Assembly (NCBI RefSeq): GCF_020037125.1
Contig: NZ_JAIQDG010000040.1
Coordinates: forward strand, 40,964 to 104,963
Direction: 5' to 3'
From: Myxococcus sp. RHSTA-1-4
GTDB taxonomy: Bacteria; Myxococcota; Myxococcia; Myxococcales; Myxococcaceae
Length of the DNA: 64,000 bases
Position 1 is the stretch's first letter, and each line of letters starts with the position of its first letter. Below are positions 1 to 8,829 of this stretch, one piece after another. Under the pieces are notes generated by a model. The model was not told the DNA's origin, made no database searches, and saw nothing but the letters and a program-made list of their open reading frames with translations. The position numbers were made by a program, and so were the translations under genes.

Positions 1-1
1 G

Positions 2-481
2 CTCTACTCGGACGACGCCATCCGCATCAATGACGCCGCGGAGCTGACCCAGCAGACCCGGGCCACCCTGGTGCACGAGTACGTGCACGCGGCGCTGGAC
101 GACTTCTGCGACAAGGGCGGCCACCTCCTGCCCACCTGGCTCAATGAGGGGCTGGCCGAGTACGTCGAGTGGCGCTACCTGGGTCGGGAGGAACCGGAGC
201 GGGTCGTCCACAACGCCCTGGTGAGCGCGGCCAAGGCGAACCGGCTGCCCAAACTGGCGGAGATGGGGGACCAGACCCTCATGTACACCCGGAGCCCGGC
301 CCTCTCGTACGGCACCTCCGGCGTGGCCGTGCGTGAGCTGGTGCGAAGGGGGGGGACGGGCCGGCTCCTCACCTTCACTCGCGAGCTGTGCCGGGGCAAA
401 CCCCTGGAGGAGGGACTGCGGGACCACTACGGGGAAACCCTTGCGACGATGGACGAGGAGGTGCGGGCCGCCTTCCAGTAG
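2..481 (+). CDS. Zinc metallopeptidase, MA-like (gluzincin), 5' truncated by window
   Basis: The frame is open from the window edge, so the N-terminus lies outside. The visible 159 residues contain HEYVH (the HExxH zinc/catalytic motif, codons 71-85), followed about 20 residues later by WLNEGLAEY, whose Glu is the usual third zinc ligand of gluzincin peptidases of the MA-like type. These families are often exported proteins with TPR segments, but that part is not visible here. A 125-bp gap separates it from the next gene on the same strand. The peptidase assignment is good; substrate and location are unknown. Confidence 0.85.
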   Translation, partial: LYSDDAIRINDAAELTQQTRATLVHEYVHAALDDFCDKGGHLLPTWLNEGLAEYVEWRYLGREEPERVVHNALVSAAKANRLPKLAEMGDQTLMYTRSPALSYGTSGVAVRELVRRGGTGRLLTFTRELCRGKPLEEGLRDHYGETLATMDEEVRAAFQ

Positions 482-606
482 GGGAGGCTGCCAGCCAAGC
501 CCGGTCCATTTGGTTTACCCCTCCCCGGGAGTCCCCTACACTCACAGCCCCCTATTTACGCTGCGGCAGGAGTCGGTTTGTACGCTGTCCCGCAGCAAGG
601 TGACGG

Positions 607-3600
607 ATGTCGGACACGCGCGCGGCGATGAGAGAATTTCGCTTCCTGGACGAGAAGCGGAAGCTGGGAAGCCTGTCTCCCGTGGAGGAGGCTCGCTGGA
701 GCGAGCTGCGCGGGCTCCTGGGCATCCAGGACGCTCCCGCCGTGCCGGACGCCTCCGCATGGCAGCAACAGGCGGCCCCCCAGGGCTACTACGGCGCCGA
801 TGGCCAGTGGTACGCCTACCCCGCCGGCTACGCCCAGCAGCCCCAGGGCTACTACGGCGCCGATGGCCAGTGGTACGCCTACCCCGCCGACTACGCCCAG
901 CAGCCCCAGGGCTACTACGGCGCCGACGGCCAGTGGTACGCCTACCCCGCCCAGCAGGCCTACGCGCAGCAGGGCTATGACCCCAATCAGGCCTACGCGC
1001 AGCAGGGCTACGACCCCAATCAGGCCTACGCGCAGCAGGGCTACGACCCGAACCAGGCCTACGCGCAGCAGGGTTACGACCCGAACCAGGCCTATGCGCA
1101 GCCGGGTTACGACCCGAGTCAGGCCTATGCGCAGCCGGGTTACGACCCGAACCAGGGCTACGCGGCCTGGCCGCAGCAGGGCTACGACCCGAATGCCCAG
1201 GGCTATGACCCGAACGCGCAGCAGGGCTATGACCCGAATGCGCAGCAGGGTTATGACCCGAATGCGCAGGGCCAGGCCGGTGGCTGGCAGGCGGATCCGA
1301 ATGCACAGCAGGCCTGGTCCGGCTACGCGCCGCAGGCCCCTGTCGAGCCCGACAACCTGAGCCTCACCGCGGACGAGATCGACATCCCCGCGCTGAGCGA
1401 GCCCGCGCCCTGGATGACCCCTGGCGCCGCCGAGACGGCTGGCGCTCCCGCCGCCGAGCAGGAGTCGCTGGACGCACAGCAGGAGCCGGGCACCGAGGCC
1501 ACGTCCACCTCCTCTGAGGACGTGCTCGAGGTGATGGAGTCGGACGTCGCGGTGGACACCACTCCGGACCCGTCCGCTTCGTTCGCGGACGTCACCGCCG
1601 ACCTTGGGGAGCAGGGTGCGCAGGCGCCGGAGACCGAGCCGGGCGCGATGGTCGCGGAGGATGACTTCTCGTCCGTGACGGCCTCTGAGCCCCAGGTCCC
1701 GGCCGCCTCCGAGCCCGAGTCCTCGCTGGAGTCTTCATTCGCCGACCTGTCGATGGAGGTCGAGTCGGCGCCGGACACTTCCGCCGAGGCGCCCGTTGCC
1801 GCGGCGGCGCCGTCCGATGAGGCGGAGTTCGCCTCCGCCGAGCTGGAGGTCCCCTCCTCCGAGGTCGAGCTGGTCGACGCGACGGCCGAAAGCGAGCCGG
1901 TGCTGGCCGAGGAACGCTCGCCCGCGCCCATGGACGAAGCCTGGGCGTCCGCCCCGCTCGCCGTGGAGCCGATGGAGCCTTCGGAGGCGGAGAGTGCCGA
2001 CGCGAGTGACATCATCGACGTCGCCGCGCTGACTCCCGCCGACCCGGCCGCTGAGTCGGACACGCAGCCCTCGGTGCTGGCGCTCGACGCCTCCGACATG
2101 CTCGAGGCCGCATCCCCGGACGAGGCGACTCCGTCCGCGGAGGTCTCGTCCAACGCCTGGGACCTGGGCACTCCTGCCTCCAGCGAATCGGCTGCGACCG
2201 AGTCCCAGGGCGATTCGACGGAGTTCTCGCTCGACGCCTCCGAGGCGCATTCCTTCGAAACGCAGTCCGCCTCGGAGGAGATTGCCCTCGACGCGTCCGA
2301 CATGAGCGACGCGTCCTCCTTCGAAGCGCAGGCCGGCTCGGCGGAAATCGCGCTCGAGGCGTCCGACGTGAGCATGGAGCCCGCTGACGACGTCCAGGCG
2401 GCCGGCGCGGAGGAGAGCGTTCCCACGTTCGAGCTGAACGCGTCCGAAGCGACGGACTTCGCCGCGGCGGAGGCTCCGCTGTCGGCGCAGGGCGAGACTT
2501 CCGCGGAGGAGCCGCCGCTCGACGTCATGGACATCGAGTCGGCCCCGGAGAGCACGGAGCCGCCGACCTTCGACGTGGCCGACCTCGGCTCCGAGATGGA
2601 GCCCGAAGCCCCCATGGCGTCCGCCGGGTCTCCGTTCGAGAACCCGGATGAGACCTCGCTCGAGCTCCGCTCGGTGCAGGTGGGACCGGACCTCCAGGCC
2701 GATACCGTCGAGCTCGCCGGGACGCCGGCGCCGGCGTCCCCCGCGGCCCATGCGTTCGCGGGCACCCCGACCGCGGAGGAGATGTTCGACCTGAGCGGCA
2801 ATCCCGAGGAGGCCGTGCCGCTCGCCGCCGCGGGAGAGTTCGTCGATTACGGCCGCTTCGCGAGCCCGGGCGAGCGCGGCATGGCGCTCTCGGGTCAGGA
2901 GCCGTCGTCCAGCGCGGGTTGGGGCTCGGAGTCGACCGACGCCGTGCCGCTCATGAGCGAGGAGCAGGCCGCCAGCGCCGATTGGAGCGCGGAATCGGCC
3001 GACGCCGTGCCGCTCGCGAGCAACGCCGAGTTCGCCGCGGAGATGGGCACGTCCGGTGCTTCGTGGGGTGATGCGTCCACGGAGGCGTCCGGCTCCACCG
3101 AGCAGCCCGAGTGGTCCACGCCTGCCGAAGAGGCCCCCATCGAGCTGCAGCCCGAGTGGGCCTCGGCCTCCGAGCCCTCCGACCTGACCGCGAATGCGGC
3201 GGCTCCTTCCGAGACCGCGCCCGCGGCGGCGGAGCTCGAGGCCGGGTGGGTCACGCCCGGCGAAGAGGTCTCCACGGAAGCACTTGCCACCGAGTGGGCT
3301 CCGCCGGCCGGCGAGGCAGCCGCCCCTGGTGCCTTCGCGGCTGAGTGGGCCGCGTCGGCCGGTGAGGCGGCGGCGACCAGCGCGACTCCTTCCGAGTGGG
3401 GGACGGCCGCCGAAGAGGCAGCGGCCGTCGAACTCCAGGCCGAGTGGGCCACGCCCATCGAAGAGGGCTCTCCCGAGGCCGCACAGGCCGAGTGGGCCGC
3501 TCCCACTGGTGAGGCGACTCCTGATGCCGCGCAGCCCGAGTGGGCGACGCCCACCGGTGAAGCGGAAACCGCGGCGCAGCCCGAGTGGGCCACGCCTGTC

Positions 3601-6180
3601 GAGGAGGCCGCACCGGAGGCTGCGCAGGCTGAGTGGGCCACGCCTGTCGAGGAGGTTGCTCCGGAGGCGGCACAGGCCGAGTGGGCCACGCCTGTCGAGG
3701 AGGTTGCTCCGGAGGCGACACAGGCCGAGTGGGCCACCCCGGCCGCGCAGGACGCATCCCAGGCTGCCCAGACCGGGTGGACCGCGCCGGTAGAGGCCGC
3801 GCCCGAGAGCGTGCCGTCCGAGTGGGCCACCTCGTCCGCCGAAGAGGCCGCGCCCGTCGAGCTCCAGGCCGAGTGGGCCACGCCCGAGACCGACGCCGCC
3901 CAGGCGCCGTGGACGGCAGCTGCCACCGAGGCCGCTCAGCCGGAGTGGGCCACGCCCGCCGAAGAGGCCGCGCCCGAGGCTGCCCAGGCCGAGTGGTCCG
4001 CCACCACCGAGGTCGAGCCCGGGGCTGTCCAGGCCGAGTGGTCCGCCACCACCGAGGTCGAGCCCGAGGCCACCCAGCCGGAGTGGGCCACGCCCGCCGA
4101 AGAGGTCGCGCCCGAGGCTGTCCAGGCTGAGTGGTCCGCCACCACCGAGGCCGAGCCCGAGGCTGCCCAGGCTGAGTGGTCCACCACCGAAGTCGCTTCC
4201 GAGACATCCCAGACCGAGTGGTCCGCCACCGCCGAGGTTGCTTCCGAGACCGCCCAGGCTGAGTGGTCCACCACCGAAGTCGCTTCTGAGGCTGTCCAGG
4301 CCGAGTGGTCCTCCTCCGCCGAGGGAGCTTCCGAGACTGCCCAGGCTGAGTGGTCCGCCACCACCGAAGTCTCTTCCGAGACTGCCCAGGCTGAGTGGTC
4401 CGCCACCACCGAAGCCGCTTCCGAGACTGCCCAGGCTGAATGGTCCGCCGATACCGAAGTCGCTTCCGACGCCGTGCAGGCCGAGTGGTCCGCACCCGCG
4501 ACCGAGGCGCCCGCGGCCGCGCAGCCGGAGTGGACGGCCGCCGCTGAAATCGAGCCCGAGGCCGTCCAGGCCGAATGGGCGACCTCCGCTGAAGCGTCCG
4601 CGGAGGCCACCCAGCCTGAGTGGGCCGCGCCCGCGCAGACGGACTGGTCCGCCCCCGCCGCTGACTCGGCGCCTGACGCCGCGTGGGGTGCACCCACCGG
4701 AGAAATCGCCGCAACGTCCGCGCAGACGGACTGGTCCGCCCCCACTGCCGAGGCGGCACCCGACGCCGCGTGGGCCGCACCTGCCGCCGAAGCAACTCCC
4801 GAGGCCGAGTGGGCCTCGCCCGTAGAGGAGCTCGCTCCCGACGCCGTGCAGGCCGAGTGGTCCACCATCACGACCGGGGCGCCCGAGGCCACGCAGCCCG
4901 AGTGGGCAACGCCCGCGACCGACGCCGCTCCCCAGGCCGAGTGGACGGGTGCCACCACCGAGGCCCAGCCCGAGTGGGCCTCGCCCGTCGAGGAACTCGC
5001 TCCCGACGCCGTCCAGGCGGAGTGGGCCACGCCCACGGGCGAAGCCGCCGCTCAGCCCGAGTGGTCCTCCACCGCCGCGGCCCAGCCCGGCTCCGACTGG
5101 AACACTCCCGCCACGGACACGGCGTCGTCCGCATGGGCCTCCGTCGAGACGCAGCCCGCGTCCCAGTGGGAGTCCGCTCCGGCCGAAGAGGCCCCCGTCG
5201 AGCTCCAGCCCGAGTGGGTGACGCCGGAAGCCGAGGCCGCTCCCGAGTGGAGCGCGCAGCAGCCCGCCGCCGCCACGCCGGAGTGGAGCGAGGCCCCCGT
5301 CGAGGAAGTCTCCCTGGCGGACACGTCCACTCCCGCCGAGGGCGTCCAGGCCGAGTGGAGCGACACGCCCGTGGACATCGAGCCCATGCTCGAGGCCACG
5401 CCCGCGGAGCCGGAGCCTTCGTGGAGCGACACGCCAGCGCAGGCCACCGCCTCGCGCTTCGCCGCGCCGTCCGAGTCGGTGCCCTGGGAGCAGGAGCCCG
5501 AGCCCGAGGCTCCGGCCTGGCGGTCCGGCGGCGACAGCCCCTTCGGCGCCCAGGGCCACCACCTCTCCGAGCCCGAAGCCGACATCGACGTCAACCTCGA
5601 CGCCCCGCTGCCCTCCCCCATCGAGGAGGAGGTCGCGGTGGAGCTCGAGCAGGAGATCGCCGAAATCGAGCTCGAGGAGGAGTCCGTGGAGCCGCCTCCG
5701 GCGCCCCGCCCTCCGCCTCCGCCCGCGCCGCAGGCGTCCAACCGCGTCGCAGCCTCGCGTGAGCCGCTCTTCCCCCAGCCGGCCGTGGCGGACACGGCAC
5801 CCGTCACATCCTTCGTGGAGGGCGAGCACCGCGTCATCATCCACACCGTCGAGGGCCAGGTGAAGCGCGGCACCATCCGCGACGCCGACCTGCTCGACGA
5901 GGTCATCTCGCTGGAGCAGCAGAGCGGCTTCGCCCCCGAGCAGATTCCCGGCAAGCGCGTGAAGGCCATCTTCTTCATGCTCGGCGCCGGCGTGCGTCAG
6001 CCGCAGGCGGAGGGCCAGAAGATCCGCGTCACCTTCAACGACGGCCGTCAGGTCGCGGGCTTCTCGCGGGACTTCAAGGGCAGCACGCCGGGCTTCTTCG
6101 TCATCCCCGCCGACCAGCGCACCAACACCGCCCGCATCTTCATCTACCGCTCCAGCGTGCAGGCGGTGGCGGAAGGCTGA
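607..6180 (+). CDS. Giant low-complexity repeat protein with conserved C-terminal domain
   Basis: A 1857-residue protein; the start is preceded by AAGGTGACGG. Residues ~8-40 (REFRFLDEKRKLG...) are a short non-repetitive head. Next come three near-identical 21-residue units (GYYGADGQWYAYP core, 63-bp DNA repeats at 781, 844 and 907) and about ten AYAQQGYDPNQ-type units. A long Ala/Glu/Ser/Pro-rich acidic region follows, in which AEWATP/AEWS-type motifs recur every ~15 residues (about 3.1-5.3 kb). After a Pro-rich linker, residues ~1740-1857 form a compact domain (VIIHTVEGQVKRG... to ...IFIYRSSVQAV) that I associate with an uncharacterised myxobacterial domain. No signal peptide or membrane segment is visible. 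It is probably a cytoplasmic, largely disordered protein; function unknown. Confidence 0.85.
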   Translation: MSDTRAAMREFRFLDEKRKLGSLSPVEEARWSELRGLLGIQDAPAVPDASAWQQQAAPQGYYGADGQWYAYPAGYAQQPQGYYGADGQWYAYPADYAQQPQGYYGADGQWYAYPAQQAYAQQGYDPNQAYAQQGYDPNQAYAQQGYDPNQAYAQQGYDPNQAYAQPGYDPSQAYAQPGYDPNQGYAAWPQQGYDPNAQGYDPNAQQGYDPNAQQGYDPNAQGQAGGWQADPNAQQAWSGYAPQAPVEPDNLSLTADEIDIPALSEPAPWMTPGAAETAGAPAAEQESLDAQQEPGTEATSTSSEDVLEVMESDVAVDTTPDPSASFADVTADLGEQGAQAPETEPGAMVAEDDFSSVTASEPQVPAASEPESSLESSFADLSMEVESAPDTSAEAPVAAAAPSDEAEFASAELEVPSSEVELVDATAESEPVLAEERSPAPMDEAWASAPLAVEPMEPSEAESADASDIIDVAALTPADPAAESDTQPSVLALDASDMLEAASPDEATPSAEVSSNAWDLGTPASSESAATESQGDSTEFSLDASEAHSFETQSASEEIALDASDMSDASSFEAQAGSAEIALEASDVSMEPADDVQAAGAEESVPTFELNASEATDFAAAEAPLSAQGETSAEEPPLDVMDIESAPESTEPPTFDVADLGSEMEPEAPMASAGSPFENPDETSLELRSVQVGPDLQADTVELAGTPAPASPAAHAFAGTPTAEEMFDLSGNPEEAVPLAAAGEFVDYGRFASPGERGMALSGQEPSSSAGWGSESTDAVPLMSEEQAASADWSAESADAVPLASNAEFAAEMGTSGASWGDASTEASGSTEQPEWSTPAEEAPIELQPEWASASEPSDLTANAAAPSETAPAAAELEAGWVTPGEEVSTEALATEWAPPAGEAAAPGAFAAEWAASAGEAAATSATPSEWGTAAEEAAAVELQAEWATPIEEGSPEAAQAEWAAPTGEATPDAAQPEWATPTGEAETAAQPEWATPVEEAAPEAAQAEWATPVEEVAPEAAQAEWATPVEEVAPEATQAEWATPAAQDASQAAQTGWTAPVEAAPESVPSEWATSSAEEAAPVELQAEWATPETDAAQAPWTAAATEAAQPEWATPAEEAAPEAAQAEWSATTEVEPGAVQAEWSATTEVEPEATQPEWATPAEEVAPEAVQAEWSATTEAEPEAAQAEWSTTEVASETSQTEWSATAEVASETAQAEWSTTEVASEAVQAEWSSSAEGASETAQAEWSATTEVSSETAQAEWSATTEAASETAQAEWSADTEVASDAVQAEWSAPATEAPAAAQPEWTAAAEIEPEAVQAEWATSAEASAEATQPEWAAPAQTDWSAPAADSAPDAAWGAPTGEIAATSAQTDWSAPTAEAAPDAAWAAPAAEATPEAEWASPVEELAPDAVQAEWSTITTGAPEATQPEWATPATDAAPQAEWTGATTEAQPEWASPVEELAPDAVQAEWATPTGEAAAQPEWSSTAAAQPGSDWNTPATDTASSAWASVETQPASQWESAPAEEAPVELQPEWVTPEAEAAPEWSAQQPAAATPEWSEAPVEEVSLADTSTPAEGVQAEWSDTPVDIEPMLEATPAEPEPSWSDTPAQATASRFAAPSESVPWEQEPEPEAPAWRSGGDSPFGAQGHHLSEPEADIDVNLDAPLPSPIEEEVAVELEQEIAEIELEEESVEPPPAPRPPPPPAPQASNRVAASREPLFPQPAVADTAPVTSFVEGEHRVIIHTVEGQVKRGTIRDADLLDEVISLEQQSGFAPEQIPGKRVKAIFFMLGAGVRQPQAEGQKIRVTFNDGRQVAGFSRDFKGSTPGFFVIPADQRTNTARIFIYRSSVQAVAEG

Positions 6181-6229
6181 GGCACAACCCGGGCGGGGGG
6201 CGCCCACGTCGCTCCCCCCGCAAGTGAAA

Positions 6230-6261
6230 AAGGGGCCCCCCACCACCGTGGGAGGCCCCTT
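6230..6261. terminator. Bidirectional intrinsic terminator
   Basis: AAGGGGCC (6230-6237) pairs perfectly with GGCCCCTT (6254-6261). After one mismatch the stem continues CCCAC/GTGGG around a CACC loop. An A-run at 6226-6231 gives a U-run for the minus strand. It sits between two convergent genes. Confidence 0.8.
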
Positions 6262-6290
6262 CGTCATTCAGCGTCAGCCGTGGCTTCGGA

Positions 6291-6923
6291 CTACTTCTTG
6301 TCCGACGCGGTCGCCGGCTTCGCGGCGGGCGCCGGCTGCTTCTTGGTCAGGGACAGGTCCAGGTTCACGGTGACCTCCTCACCCACCGCCACGCCGCCGG
6401 TCTCCAGCGCCGCGTTGTAGGTCAGGCCGAAGTCCTTGCGGTTCAGCTTGGTGGTCGCCTGCACGCCGCGGCGGATGTTGCCCCAGGGGTCCTTCGACTC
6501 CTGGCTCGGGCCCGTCACGTCCAGGACGACGGGCTTGGTGACGCCGTGCATGGTCAGGTCGCCGGAGACCTTCAGCTTGCCCTCGCCGGCCTGCTCCACC
6601 TTCTTCGACTTGAAGGAGATGGTCGGGAACTTGGCCGTGTCGAAGAAGTCAGGGGCGCGCAGGTGCTCGTCGCGCTTGGTGTTGGCGGTGTTGACGGACG
6701 CCGCGTCCAGGGTCGCCTCGACGGTGGACTTGGTGATGTCCTTGTCGTCCAGGTTCACCGAGCCGCTCTTCACGTTGAACGAGCCGTTCACGTTCGACAC
6801 CATCATGTGCCGCACGGTGAAGCCGGCGCTGGAGTGCGCGGGGTCGATGTCCCACGTCGAGGCAAACGCCAGGGACGGCAGGGCAATCATCAGGGCAACG
6901 GCGCTCTTCAGGGACATCTTCAT
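6291..6923 (-). CDS. YceI family periplasmic protein
   Basis: A 210-residue protein with a classic signal peptide (residues 1-21, cleavage after AFA). The YceI lipocalin-like fold follows: WDIDPAHSSAGFTVRHMMVS near the mature N-terminus, the DEHLRAPDFFD segment, the LTMHGVTKPV strand and RKDFGLTYNAALETGG near the end. Family members bind polyisoprenoid-type lipids in the periplasm. A Lys/Ala/Pro-rich tail ends the protein. The start is supported by GAGGAG nine bases upstream. It is divergent from a sigma-54 activator at 7156, and a possible -24/-12 promoter lies between them, so control by that activator is plausible but unproven. Confidence 0.93.
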   Translation of the reverse strand: MKMSLKSAVALMIALPSLAFASTWDIDPAHSSAGFTVRHMMVSNVNGSFNVKSGSVNLDDKDITKSTVEATLDAASVNTANTKRDEHLRAPDFFDTAKFPTISFKSKKVEQAGEGKLKVSGDLTMHGVTKPVVLDVTGPSQESKDPWGNIRRGVQATTKLNRKDFGLTYNAALETGGVAVGEEVTVNLDLSLTKKQPAPAAKPATASDKK

Positions 6924-7045
6924 GTAGCTGTTCTCCTCGGGGTGCTGCGTTTCAAGCGCGGCGCGAAGCCGCGCATCGACAGGGTTCCCTGCTCGGAACT
7001 TCCGGAGCCGGGTGACGGGACCTTCTACTGCAACCGGAAGACCAA

Positions 7046-7061
7046 GGCACGCGACACGCCA
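7046..7061 (-). promoter_or_regulatory. Candidate sigma-54 (-24/-12) promoter for the YceI gene
   Basis: On the minus strand the sequence reads TGGCGTGTCGCGTGCC. It has GG and GC dinucleotides exactly ten bases apart, as in the consensus TGGCAC-N5-TTGC. It lies about 125 bases upstream of the YceI start and faces away from the divergent enhancer-binding protein gene. A single match in GC-rich DNA is weak evidence. Confidence 0.4.
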
Positions 7062-7155
7062 ACCCCTTGGAATTACTCCATGAGCCTGTCACCGCGTGCG
7101 CGGAGCATCTCAGATTGATAGAGAGACACATCACTCTGGAAGGGAGTCGTACACC

Positions 7156-8793
7156 GTGGCTGCCGGATTCGAACTGGGCTTGAACGAGTTGTTGTCCTTC
7201 GAGCCGGGGGGCGGACTCATCCACTTCGCGGGGCAGCGGGCGCTGCTGATGGACCCGGTGGCGCTGGGGCTGCTGCGCAAGGAGCTCATCGGCCTGCTGG
7301 GCATGACGGCGGCCCGCGGCATCTTCACCCGGCTGGGCTACGCACATGGCTGGAGGACGGCGGAGGCCCTGAAGACGGCGGTGCCCTGGCCGGAAGAGTC
7401 GATGTGGAGGCGGGCGGGCGGGCGCCTGCACATGCTGCAGGGGCAGGTCCGGGTGGAGCGCGTGGAGCGCCGGCCGGACGAGGGCCCGGAGCCCTTCGCC
7501 GAGGCGCAGTGGCGCGACTCCTATGAGGCCGAGCAGCACCTGCTGCACCTGGGCCAGGCGGACCAGCCGGTGTGCTGGAGCCTCACCGGCTTCGCGTCCG
7601 GCTACATGAGCTACGTCAACGGCAAGCCCATCTACGGCACGGAGCTGCGCTGCGTGGGCAAGGGCGACGCGGCGTGCCTCTTCGTCGGCCGGCCCGCCGA
7701 GGAGTGGAGCACCGAGTGCACCGAGGTGCTGCGCTTCTATGAAACGCAGTGCATGGAGGGCGTGCTGGCGCAGGTGACGGACGCACTGAGGCAGGCCGAG
7801 CGCAAGCTGCGCGCGAAGCGGCAGTCCCTCGCACGGGCGGGCGTGACGGAGGACCCGGCGGGCATGGTGGCGCGCTCGGAGGCCATGCAGCGCGTCCTCA
7901 ACCTGGCGCGCCGCGCGGCCAAGGTGGACTCCACGGTGCTCGTCACCGGCGAGAGCGGCGTGGGCAAGGAGCGCGTCGCGCGCCTCATCCACGACGAGTC
8001 CGGCCGCGCGCACAAGGCCTTCGTCGCCGTCAACTGCGCCGCCGTCACGGAGAGCCTGCTGGAGAGCGAGCTGTTCGGCCACGCGCGCGGCGCCTTCACC
8101 GGCGCCACCCATGACAGGGCGGGCCTCTTCGAGGCGGCCCACGGCGGCACCCTCTTCCTGGACGAGGTGGGCGAGGTGCCCGCGTCCATGCAGGCCAAGC
8201 TGCTGCGCGTGCTCCAGGAGCGCGAGGTGCGGCGCGTGGGCGAGAACACCAGCCGCAAGGTGGACGTGCGCCTGGTGGCCGCCACCAACCGGGACCTCGC
8301 GGAGGAGGTGCGCCTGGGCCGCTTCCGCCAGGACCTCTACTACCGCCTGCGCGTCATCGAGCTGAAGATTCCGCCGCTGCGCGAGCGGCGCGAGGACGTC
8401 CTCCCCCTGGCGCGGCTGCTACTGGCCGAGGCCTCCGAGCGGCTGGGCCGCAAGGTGGCGGCCCTGGCCCCCGAGGCGGCCGACCAGCTCCTGCGCTACG
8501 GCTGGCCCGGCAACGTGCGCGAGCTGGGCAACGCGGTGGAGCGCGCGGTGGCCCTGTGCGAGGGCCAGCGCGTGGAGCGGGAGGATTTGCCCGAGGAGGT
8601 CCGCGCCGCGCCGCCCAGCCTCGTCCCCACCGGCAACCCGCGCCGGCTGGAGGACATGGAGAAGGAGTACATCCTCGCGGTGCTGGCGCAGAATGGCGGC
8701 AACCGCGCGCGCACCGCCGAACAGCTCGACATCGGCGTGGCCACGCTCTACCGCAAGCTCAAGCAGTACGGACACCCCGAGGCGGCCCACTGA
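7156..8793 (+). CDS. Sigma-54-dependent regulator with XylR_N/V4R sensor domain
   Basis: A 545-residue enhancer-binding protein. Residues ~1-200 match the XylR-type N-terminal plus V4R ligand-binding domains (GLLRKELIGLLG, SWEDSYEAEQH-like and SGYMSYVNGKPI regions), which normally sense small hydrophobic effectors. The AAA+ domain has Walker A GESGVGKE, the sigma-54 contact loop GAFTGA, Walker B TLFLDEVGEVP and the RFRQDLYYRLRV segment. It ends in a Fis-type helix-turn-helix (NRARTAEQLDIGVATLYRKL). I place the start at a GTG because AAGGGAG lies nine bases before it; an in-frame ATG 60 bases upstream lacks such a site. It probably controls the divergent YceI gene; this is inference. Confidence 0.93.
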   Translation: MAAGFELGLNELLSFEPGGGLIHFAGQRALLMDPVALGLLRKELIGLLGMTAARGIFTRLGYAHGWRTAEALKTAVPWPEESMWRRAGGRLHMLQGQVRVERVERRPDEGPEPFAEAQWRDSYEAEQHLLHLGQADQPVCWSLTGFASGYMSYVNGKPIYGTELRCVGKGDAACLFVGRPAEEWSTECTEVLRFYETQCMEGVLAQVTDALRQAERKLRAKRQSLARAGVTEDPAGMVARSEAMQRVLNLARRAAKVDSTVLVTGESGVGKERVARLIHDESGRAHKAFVAVNCAAVTESLLESELFGHARGAFTGATHDRAGLFEAAHGGTLFLDEVGEVPASMQAKLLRVLQEREVRRVGENTSRKVDVRLVAATNRDLAEEVRLGRFRQDLYYRLRVIELKIPPLRERREDVLPLARLLLAEASERLGRKVAALAPEAADQLLRYGWPGNVRELGNAVERAVALCEGQRVEREDLPEEVRAAPPSLVPTGNPRRLEDMEKEYILAVLAQNGGNRARTAEQLDIGVATLYRKLKQYGHPEAAH

Positions 8794-8829
8794 GGCCGCC
8801 CTCCAGGGACGGAACTCCGAGGCCCGGGG

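Noticed and set aside
1735..6267. A 1510-codon minus-strand open frame opposite the repeat protein
   Set aside because: A shadow of the Ala/Glu/Pro repeat in very GC-rich DNA: Gly/Leu/Arg-rich with no domain, no ribosome site and no terminator fit, and it ends across the bidirectional terminator.
7096..7155. The ATG 60 bases upstream as start of the sigma-54 regulator
   Set aside because: No ribosome site, and the extra residues are unlike the XylR-type N-terminus; the GTG has AAGGGAG at nine bases.
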